NCBI GenBank assembly: GCA_028689055.1 | Contig: JAQTWZ010000015.1 | Span: 4,180-41,844, forward strand | Direction: 5' to 3' | From: Sulfurimonas sp. | GTDB lineage: Bacteria; Campylobacterota; Campylobacteria; Campylobacterales; Sulfurimonadaceae | Length of the DNA: 37,665 nucleotides | Part shown: positions 25,905 through 32,772 of the stretch, piece by piece | Position numbering within the stretch: the stretch's first letter is position 1 | How the letters are laid out: the number at the start of each line of letters is the position of its first letter | Notes under the pieces: model-generated | What the model was told of the DNA's origin: nothing | Databases searched by the model: none | The model's input: the letters and a program-made list of their open reading frames with translations, nothing else | Position numbers and translations under genes: made by a program

Positions 25905-27203
25905 ATGAAGTTTTTACTTTCAATAACACTACTTTTAGGAACATTAATGGCATCATCTCTACCAAAATATGAAACGCAGACACTTGAAAACGGGCTGCAA
26001 ATCGTTGTAGTCCCACTTCATAACAACACGGATGTTATCAGTACAGATATCTTCTATAAAGTCGGAAGCCGCAATGAAATCATGGGCAAAACAGGTATCG
26101 CGCATATGCTTGAACACATGAACTTCAAATCGACAAAAAACCTCAGCGCAGGTGAATTTGACAAAGAGGTCAAAGGTATCGGCGGGATGAACAACGCTTC
26201 AACGAGCTTTGACTACACGCACTACTATATCAAGTCAAGCACGCAAAACCTCGGCAAATCTATAGAACTCTATGCAGAGCTCATGCAGAACCTCAATCTC
26301 AAAGATGAAGAGTTCCAGCCTGAGCGTGATGTCGTAGCCGAAGAGAGACGCTGGAGAACTGAGAACAATCCTATGGGCTTTTTGTATTTTGCTCTTTTTA
26401 ACAATGCCTATGTGTATCATCCATATCACTGGACACCGATCGGCTTCATGAACGATATCAAAACATGGACGATAGAAGATATCAGAGACTTTCACGCGAC
26501 TTACTACCAGCCAAACAACGCGATACTGATGGTCACAGGTGATGTGGATCCAAAAGAGGTCTTTGCAAAAGCGAAAAAAGAGTTCGGTCCTATAACAAAC
26601 AAAGCAGAAATACCTGCGTTTAAGTTTGTAGAACCTGAACAAAACGGAGCAAAACGCATCCTTGTCAAAAAAGAGAGTGAAGTGGAGATGCTTGCTATCA
26701 CCTTCCATATTCCAGACTTCAAAGACAAAGATCAGGTAACTTTGAGCATGATTTCTCAGATACTCTATTCTGGAAAAAGCTCAAGACTTTATAAAGAGTT
26801 GATAGACAAAAAACGCCTTGTTAATTCTATCTATGCCTACAATATGGAAAATATCGACCCTTCTCTTTTTATCTTTTTGGCGACCTGTAATCCGGGTGTC
26901 AAAGCTGAAGATGTTGAAAAAGAACTTCTTGTGCAGATAGATCTCATGAAAAACACACAAGTGACAGAGGCAGAACTTGAAAAAGTCAAAATCAATACAA
27001 AATCAGACTTTATCTATTCACTTGAAAGCTCCACTTCTGTCGCAAATCTTTATGGAGGCTACCTCGTTCGCGGTGATATGACACCTCTTTTGAACTACGA
27101 AGAAAACATCAAAAAAGTCACGGCTGCAGATGTACAAGAAGCTGCCAAAAAATACTTCAACTTCGACAAATCGACTACGCTTATCCTCAAAAAAGGCGAG
27201 TAA
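25905..27203 (+). CDS. Secreted M16-family zinc peptidase
   Basis: I start at ATG 25905, one base after the pyrD stop, where the protein begins with a clear signal peptide (MKFLLSITLLLGTLMASS); a frame reaching back into pyrD would hide it. The 432-residue product has the inverted zinc motif H67-M-L-E70-H71 and a downstream Glu in PERDVVAEERRW, so the N-terminal catalytic domain is intact, followed by the M16 C-terminal domain. Periplasmic M16 peptidases degrade or process exported peptides. Coupling to pyrD is probably positional only. Confidence 0.88.
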   Translation: MKFLLSITLLLGTLMASSLPKYETQTLENGLQIVVVPLHNNTDVISTDIFYKVGSRNEIMGKTGIAHMLEHMNFKSTKNLSAGEFDKEVKGIGGMNNASTSFDYTHYYIKSSTQNLGKSIELYAELMQNLNLKDEEFQPERDVVAEERRWRTENNPMGFLYFALFNNAYVYHPYHWTPIGFMNDIKTWTIEDIRDFHATYYQPNNAILMVTGDVDPKEVFAKAKKEFGPITNKAEIPAFKFVEPEQNGAKRILVKKESEVEMLAITFHIPDFKDKDQVTLSMISQILYSGKSSRLYKELIDKKRLVNSIYAYNMENIDPSLFIFLATCNPGVKAEDVEKELLVQIDLMKNTQVTEAELEKVKINTKSDFIYSLESSTSVANLYGGYLVRGDMTPLLNYEENIKKVTAADVQEAAKKYFNFDKSTTLILKKGE

Positions 27204-27215
27204 CAAAACGCTCCG

Positions 27216-27995
27216 TCAAGCTCTGTGCTTAAACTGGTACATGAGCAGTGAGGCGGCGACGCCTACATTGAAGCTTTTGACTCCCTCTTGCATCTCTATA
27301 TGGACGACTTCATCGCAAATCTCTAATATCTCTCCAGAGATACCATAGCCTTCATGACCCATTAAAAGCACCCATTTTTGAGGTATTTTTACCTGCATGA
27401 GCGGGGTTGAATCTTTTGTTATTTCTGCGGCAAATATTTTGTAGCCCATCTCTTTGAGGTTTTGTATCGTCACAAAAATATCCTCATAGATATGGACTTT
27501 GAGACGGCTCACATAACCCATAGAGACTCTCAAAGCGCGTCTGCCGTATGGATGCGGACCATTTGAGGGAACGAGAAAAGAGTTGACGCCCAGTGCCGCC
27601 GCACTTCTTGCTAAAGAGCCTATGTTTTCCGTAGAAGAGATAGCATCAAGCATCAGGATATGATCATCTAGTTTATCTAGTTGCGTTTCGCTTGGACGGA
27701 TGCCGTGCATCATGCAGTTGTGATGCAGGGAGTGCCCGACTATCTTTTCCATCTCTTTTTTTTGTGCCACAAAAAGTATCGGGATGTTTTTACTCTCGAT
27801 AAGTGCTGCGTTTTGCTCATAATACTCTTGCGTCGCAAGGATACTTTTTATCTGCAAATCCGCCTCAAGTAGCAGATTCACAACCTTTGGACTATCTGCT
27901 AAAAAGCTGTTGTCGCCCTCAAAAGCGTTCTCTCGAAATTTATGATAAATCTCAAGCTCAGGAATATGGATATCTTCTATATTTGTAAATTTCAT
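27216..27995 (-). CDS. SpoU/TrmH-family RNA 2'-O-methyltransferase
   Basis: The 259-residue protein has the SPOUT knot motifs: motif 1 in TENIGSLARSAAALGVNSFLV, motif 2 LLMGHEGYGIS and motif 3 VHIEMQEGVKSFNVGVAASLLMYQF. These proteins methylate the ribose of tRNA or rRNA; the target cannot be assigned between TrmH- and RlmB-like enzymes. It converges on the M16 gene with only 12 bases between the two stops. Confidence 0.85.
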   Translation of the reverse strand: MKFTNIEDIHIPELEIYHKFRENAFEGDNSFLADSPKVVNLLLEADLQIKSILATQEYYEQNAALIESKNIPILFVAQKKEMEKIVGHSLHHNCMMHGIRPSETQLDKLDDHILMLDAISSTENIGSLARSAAALGVNSFLVPSNGPHPYGRRALRVSMGYVSRLKVHIYEDIFVTIQNLKEMGYKIFAAEITKDSTPLMQVKIPQKWVLLMGHEGYGISGEILEICDEVVHIEMQEGVKSFNVGVAASLLMYQFKHRA

Positions 27996-28017
27996 ACTGA
28001 TTCTTTTTTTTATATTT

Positions 28018-30093
28018 TTATAAAGGTTTTGTGAGCGGTTTACTGAAATAGTATCCTTGAGAGTAGTCTATTCCAAGCTCTTTACACGCCAGAAATATAC
28101 TCTCATCTTCCACAAACTCCGCTATAGTTTGCATATTCATACTTTTGGCAAAAGTAACGATGGCTTTGATAACTGCGTTTGCATTTTGATTTGTATTGAT
28201 ATGTCTGATGAGTGAACCGTCGATTTTGATGATATCTACCTGTAAATTGATAAGATATTCAAAGTTTGAATACCCCGTACCAAAATCATCAATGGCGATT
28301 TTACAGCCGTAACTTTTGACTTTTTTTATAAACTCGGCAACCTCTTTATAATTTTCAATCCCCTCAGACTCTACAATTTCAAAAGTCACGCGTGAGACAC
28401 CTGAATATCCTTCAAGTTTATCAAATAAGAAGAGATTGAACTCTGTATCAAGAATATCAATAATGGTAAGATTGATTGCAAATTGATAAGGAAGATGTTC
28501 AAACGCGGCAAATGATTTTGCAACAACTATCTGCGTGATTTGAATATAATTTTTGGTTCTTTTTGCGATATCTAAGAACTGGGATGGAGGGATAATCTCC
28601 CCTTCTTTACTTACCAAACGTACAAGCGCTTCATATTTTTCATACTCTTTTGTAAGATTGCAGACAACAGGTTGATAATAGACAACGATGCGGTCTTCTT
28701 TGATAGCGTCTTTGAGTTTTTTTGTCCATACAAGATTGGATTTGTACTCTTTGGAGGTTGTTGATGTATCATCATAAATCTTCAACGCTTTACGCTCTTT
28801 TTTTGCGTTTTTGAGCGCAATATTTGCCGTAGCCAATAAAACCGTATGATTTTTTATAAAAGATAACCCTGCGCTAAATTGAAGTGATATATCCTCTTGC
28901 AAAACATAAAAATCCTTAGAGTTTACCTCTGCAAGAATATTTTGAATCATTTGTATAAACTTTTCTTCATTTGTATCTCTGCACAATATAGCAAATTCAT
29001 CGCCCTGAAGATGATAAAAAATATGGTTCATTGTATGAGGTACCGACTCATAGACTGTTTTAGAGACTTCAAGAATAGTCGAATCTCCAAACTCATAACC
29101 AAAAAAATCATTGATTTCTCTAAAATTATCAATATTTAAAAGTGCCAAACTTGCATTTGGAGCTTTTTGTATATCTTGCATAAGTTTGTAACGACTCGAA
29201 AAACCTGTCAGTGCGTCGGTGATGATACTTTTTTCAAGTTCATCTTTTTTTGCTTGAAACATTTTTCTAAAAAATAGAATAATCAGAACAAGAACGATGA
29301 GTGCAACTGCAAAAAACAAAGAGCCATAATAGACCCAAGAAGGAAGAATGTAAGTTTCTTGCAGTTCTAATAGCGCTTTTCTTGAACTATAATAAATAGA
29401 ATCAGGATCCTTTTTCAAAGCTTTTAAGTGAAAATCAATGCGCTCTTGAAGCTCACTGTTTTTTTGAGAATAGGCAAAAGTAAGAATCGAAGGTTCGATA
29501 AGTATGTCTGTTTTTACAAAAGTTTTATTGCGTGTGAGGGAGTTCGTATAAAAACGGTTGGTCAAGATAGCATCAACAGGTTCTTGTTTTGAGAGTGCAA
29601 AAGCTTCGTCGAAGCTCTGAACTTCTATAAAATTTGGTTCAATATTGAACTTTTGTGTATAACTTTTCATAGCGCTTGCTTGAATACTGTTTTGCAAAAC
29701 GATGATGTTTTTTTTATGAAGGTCCAAAATAGAACTTATATCTGATTTTTTGTTACGATACAGAACCGACCAGCTTGAGAGAACTATCTCTTTGGAAAAA
29801 AGATAGTTCGCTTCACGCTCAGAAGTATGTGCCATATCAGGCATAACATCTATTTCTCCACGCTCTAACATATCAAGACACTCACTCCATTTGCAAGGAA
29901 CAAAAAGAAGTATCGCATCCTCTTTTTTGGCAAAATCTTGGAGAATATCTATATATATTCCCTGAGGTATATTTGTAGCATCTATATAAATTTTGGGAGG
30001 ATTTTCATAAACACCGACGCGTATAAAATCTGCATGAGCGCTCATGAAAGGTAGTAATAGTAAAATAAATATGAGTTTTTTATAATTTTTCAT
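28018..30093 (-). CDS. Periplasmic-sensor c-di-GMP protein: SBP-TM-GGDEF-EAL
   Basis: The 691-residue protein has a signal peptide, a periplasmic solute-binding domain of the amino-acid type (about 20-235; VGVYENPPKIYIDATNIPQG), a transmembrane helix (about 255-275), a GGDEF domain with the site HLQGDEFAI, and an EAL domain (about 440-691) with YEALVRLV, DDFGTGYSNFEYL and IKIDGSLI. The EAL residues needed for c-di-GMP hydrolysis are present. The GGDEF first Gly is replaced by Gln, so cyclase activity is uncertain, and no RxxD inhibitory site is visible. It probably links a periplasmic ligand to c-di-GMP breakdown. Confidence 0.85.
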   Translation of the reverse strand: MKNYKKLIFILLLLPFMSAHADFIRVGVYENPPKIYIDATNIPQGIYIDILQDFAKKEDAILLFVPCKWSECLDMLERGEIDVMPDMAHTSEREANYLFSKEIVLSSWSVLYRNKKSDISSILDLHKKNIIVLQNSIQASAMKSYTQKFNIEPNFIEVQSFDEAFALSKQEPVDAILTNRFYTNSLTRNKTFVKTDILIEPSILTFAYSQKNSELQERIDFHLKALKKDPDSIYYSSRKALLELQETYILPSWVYYGSLFFAVALIVLVLIILFFRKMFQAKKDELEKSIITDALTGFSSRYKLMQDIQKAPNASLALLNIDNFREINDFFGYEFGDSTILEVSKTVYESVPHTMNHIFYHLQGDEFAILCRDTNEEKFIQMIQNILAEVNSKDFYVLQEDISLQFSAGLSFIKNHTVLLATANIALKNAKKERKALKIYDDTSTTSKEYKSNLVWTKKLKDAIKEDRIVVYYQPVVCNLTKEYEKYEALVRLVSKEGEIIPPSQFLDIAKRTKNYIQITQIVVAKSFAAFEHLPYQFAINLTIIDILDTEFNLFLFDKLEGYSGVSRVTFEIVESEGIENYKEVAEFIKKVKSYGCKIAIDDFGTGYSNFEYLINLQVDIIKIDGSLIRHINTNQNANAVIKAIVTFAKSMNMQTIAEFVEDESIFLACKELGIDYSQGYYFSKPLTKPL

Positions 30094-30143
30094 AAAGTGA
30101 TTTTAGCATTTTTAATCCAATTTTTTCTTTGACATCTTTTTGT

Positions 30144-30881
30144 TTAGTAGAGAATTTTTCTCTCTAAAACATAAAGATTGTTACTCACATCTATGGCGTT
30201 TTTAAAGCGTTCTTTGAGTTCTCTGTCGTATGTCAAGAGATAAATGTCTGCGTTTTTGGCTTTTAGGTCTATGAAGTTTTGCAGTAAAACGCCATCTGCC
30301 ACATTTTTGCCATGATCGCATTTGGTGAAATGAAACGAGTTAAACGTTTTGCCGAAGTCATACAAATCCGCTTCCCACTCTGCACGAAAAAGATAGAGCG
30401 AATCAGGATTGCAGGAGATATAAATATGCTCATCTTCTATCTCAAATGGCTCGATGACTTCATAAAAAACAGGCGCTACGTTTGAAAAGTTTTCTATATC
30501 CCAAAAGAGATATTTTGTATCCGTCTTACTTGGCGTTTCTTTGGAACACAGCACAAGATTTTTGGCGATAGAGAGCGTCACATAGGCGTTGTCATTGACG
30601 AACTCTATTTGCGCTTTGAGTTTTTGTGCATCTTCACTTGAAAAGTTCAGAAGTTTGGCTATCTCGATATACATCTCAAGCTCCAAAAGTTCGTAAGAAC
30701 AGCCTCCTTTTTGGTATATCTCAAAACTTTTCATCTTTTTTGACGCGTACATGAGCCCTATATTTATCTCTTCTTTATTCGCAAAAGCTCTCATGAGCAC
30801 TACAAAAAGTCTATATGCGTTTTTTGTCTTTGGGATCTCGATTTTGCCGTAATATTTGTTATGGATAATTATTTTTTTCAT
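30144..30881 (-). CDS. NYN/PIN-like domain protein
   Basis: I recognise no named gene. The C-terminal half of this 245-residue protein (about 122-240) has the NYN pattern: a first strand with aspartate, YLFWDIENFSN (D128, E130, N131), a middle Lys/Asp segment HGKNVADGVLLQNF and a third strand ADIYLLTYDRELKERF. NYN domains share the PIN/FLAP nuclease fold and usually act on RNA with aspartate-bound metal. The N-terminal half is basic and helical. A perfect extended -10 box places the transcription start at or one base before the ATG, suggesting a leaderless message. Divergent from dapA. Confidence 0.5.
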   Translation of the reverse strand: MKKIIIHNKYYGKIEIPKTKNAYRLFVVLMRAFANKEEINIGLMYASKKMKSFEIYQKGGCSYELLELEMYIEIAKLLNFSSEDAQKLKAQIEFVNDNAYVTLSIAKNLVLCSKETPSKTDTKYLFWDIENFSNVAPVFYEVIEPFEIEDEHIYISCNPDSLYLFRAEWEADLYDFGKTFNSFHFTKCDHGKNVADGVLLQNFIDLKAKNADIYLLTYDRELKERFKNAIDVSNNLYVLERKILY

Positions 30882-30888
30882 CGCAGGG

Positions 30889-30894
30889 ATTATA
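30889..30894 (-). promoter_or_regulatory. Extended -10 box (TGATATAAT) for the NYN gene
   Basis: On the minus strand TGA-TATAAT lies only 7 bases before the ATG at 30881. With normal spacing the transcript would begin at or next to the start codon. Confidence 0.45.
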
Positions 30895-30936
30895 TCAGAC
30901 CTGCGGTAAAATCTATTTCATTTAAAACTTTTTAGA

Positions 30937-30942
30937 TATAAT
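30937..30942 (+). promoter_or_regulatory. Probable -10 box (TATAAT) for dapA-fabL-like
   Basis: Perfect TATAAT 30 bases before the dapA ATG at 30972; the leader includes an AAGGG ribosome binding site. It excludes an upstream ATG at 30942 as the start, because that codon would lie before the transcription start. Confidence 0.5.
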
Positions 30943-30971
30943 TGCGCATTATTAAACTCAAGGGTATCTCG

Positions 30972-31865
30972 ATGAATATAGTAACAGGTTCTACAACTGC
31001 GATCATAACACCATTTAAAAACGCAAAGCTTGATGAACAGGCATTTGCAGCACTTATCAAGCGCCAGATCAACAACGGTATAAACGCAGTTTGCCCAGTA
31101 GGAACAACGGGAGAGAGTGCTACACTCACTTACGATGAAGACAGAAGATGTATGGAAATCGCGGTAGAAGTTTGTCGCGGCACGCAGACAAAAGTCCTAG
31201 CAGGAGCAGGAAGCAACTCCACGGCAGAAGCGATTCAAGCAGCCAGAGTTGCTCAAGAATGCGGCGTTGATGCGATATTTTCAGTTGCACCTTACTACAA
31301 CAAACCTTCTCAAGAAGGACTCTATCAACACTACAAAGCCATAGCTGAGTCAGTTCCCGACATGCCTTTTATGCTTTATAATGTCCCGGGACGCACTGTT
31401 GTAGATATCAGCGCAGACACCGTTATCAGACTCTTTGATGATGTCAAAAACATCTACGGTATCAAAGAAGCTACGGGAAGTTTGGAGCGAACTATAGAAC
31501 TTCTCTCCCGTCGCCCTGAGCTTAAAGTATTTTCAGGTGATGACGCGATAGACTACCCTATCCTCGCAAACGGCGGTGCAGGGATCACTTCTGTGACTTC
31601 AAATCTCGTACCTGATCTTAAAAGTGAACTCGTACGCCTAGCTCTTGCAGGCGATTTTGCGGCTGCAAAAGCTCTTAATGACAAACTTTATCCGCTTAAT
31701 AAAGTGATGTTTTGCGAATCAAATCCTATCCCTATCAAAGCCGCGATGTATATAGCAGGACTCATCGATACTTTGGAATACAGACTTCCACTCACGCCGC
31801 CAAGCTTAGAAAACATGAAAAAAATCGAAGAAGTAATGAAAAATTACGACATAAAAGGACTCTAA
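30972..31865 (+). CDS. dapA: 4-hydroxy-tetrahydrodipicolinate synthase
   Basis: The 297-residue lyase condenses pyruvate with aspartate semialdehyde for diaminopimelate and lysine. It has the GTTGESATL substrate loop, the catalytic Tyr in MLYNVPGRT, the Schiff-base Lys in YGIKEATGSLERT and the NGGAGITSVTSN segment. The start at MNIVTGSTTAIITPF matches the family; an in-frame upstream ATG would add ten residues and lies before the likely transcription start. The next gene follows after 2 bases. The product feeds the peptidoglycan pathway served by ddl and murF. Confidence 0.95.
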   Translation: MNIVTGSTTAIITPFKNAKLDEQAFAALIKRQINNGINAVCPVGTTGESATLTYDEDRRCMEIAVEVCRGTQTKVLAGAGSNSTAEAIQAARVAQECGVDAIFSVAPYYNKPSQEGLYQHYKAIAESVPDMPFMLYNVPGRTVVDISADTVIRLFDDVKNIYGIKEATGSLERTIELLSRRPELKVFSGDDAIDYPILANGGAGITSVTSNLVPDLKSELVRLALAGDFAAAKALNDKLYPLNKVMFCESNPIPIKAAMYIAGLIDTLEYRLPLTPPSLENMKKIEEVMKNYDIKGL

Positions 31866-31867
31866 AT

Positions 31868-32635
31868 ATGACAGGAAAAACATTATTTGTAAGTGGCGGA
31901 ACGCGTGGAATAGGAAAAGCGCTCGTGTATGCTTTTGCAGCAAAAGGATGTAATGTTGCGTTTACATACGCTTCAAGCGCCGATACTGCCAACGAAATCG
32001 TAGCAGACGTAGAAGCAAAACACGGAGTAAAAGCACGCGCATATCTACTCAATATCCTTGAACCGGATACTTACAAAGATGTTTATAAACTTTTTGACGA
32101 AGATTTTGAGAGACTTGACTTCTTTATCTCAAACGCTATTATCTCAGGACGCGCAGTTGTAGGCGGTTTTGGTCCGTTTATGCGACTCAAACCAAAAGGC
32201 CTCAACAATATCTATACGGCAACAGTCGATGCTTTTGTCGTAGGCGCGCAGGAAGCGGCAAAACGCATGGAGAAAGTCGGCGGCGGTTCTATCATCTCTA
32301 TGAGTTCTACAGGCAATCTTGTTTACACGCCAAACTACGCAGGTCACGGTACGAACAAAGCAGCAGTTGAAGCAATGGTACGTTACGCAGCAGCAGAACT
32401 CGGAGAGAAAAATATCCGTGTAAACGCAGTGAGCGGCGGTCCTATCGATACAGACGCACTCAAAGCATTCCCAAACTACGAAGAGGTAAAAGCAGAAGTC
32501 GTCAGACGCTCTCCACTCTCTCGTATGGGTGAAGCAGAAGATCTCACAGGTGCGTGTCTCTTCCTCTGTGGCGCAGAATCTTCATGGCTTACAGGTCAAA
32601 CAATCGTCATAGACGGCGGAACGACTTTTCAGTAA
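31868..32635 (+). CDS. FabL-like enoyl-ACP reductase (SDR family)
   Basis: The 255-residue SDR protein starts at ATG 31868, 2 bases after dapA, with MTGKTLFVSGGTRGIGKAL (NADPH-binding TGxxxGxG type). Its active site is Tyr-x6-Lys (NYAGHGTNKAA), the spacing of enoyl reductases, not the Tyr-x3-Lys of ordinary SDR dehydrogenases. The segment NAVSGGPIDTDALKAFPN closely resembles the Bacillus FabL protein as I recall it. It would reduce trans-2-enoyl-ACP in fatty-acid synthesis. A dapA-SDR pair is also found in Campylobacter. An ATG within dapA (31712) is in frame but unlikely as start. Confidence 0.75.
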   Translation: MTGKTLFVSGGTRGIGKALVYAFAAKGCNVAFTYASSADTANEIVADVEAKHGVKARAYLLNILEPDTYKDVYKLFDEDFERLDFFISNAIISGRAVVGGFGPFMRLKPKGLNNIYTATVDAFVVGAQEAAKRMEKVGGGSIISMSSTGNLVYTPNYAGHGTNKAAVEAMVRYAAAELGEKNIRVNAVSGGPIDTDALKAFPNYEEVKAEVVRRSPLSRMGEAEDLTGACLFLCGAESSWLTGQTIVIDGGTTFQ

Positions 32636-32698
32636 TTTACAAAACTCTCTTTTTATGATGCTATGATTTGTAAAAATCGCGTAAAAGAGTTTGAAACT

Positions 32699-32758
32699 AT
32701 GAAATATAAAAATATCTCTATTTCCAATTTTAAAGAACTACGTTTGATTGCGACGTGA
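32699..32758 (+). pseudogene. Possible 5' remnant of an AAA/OLD-type ATPase
   Basis: A 19-codon frame MKYKNISISNFKELRLIAT then TGA resembles the first strand of RecF/OLD-type AAA ATPases (I-x-I-x-NF-K-x-L). No continuation exists in any frame before the GGDEF gene end. It may be a scrap left by a lost defence or repair gene, or chance. Confidence 0.2.
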
Positions 32759-32772
32759 AATCGACTCATTTA

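Noticed and set aside
31712-31867. N-terminal extension of the FabL-like reductase into dapA
   Set aside because: The extension reads dapA codons out of frame; the family N-terminus begins at 31868, right after the dapA stop.
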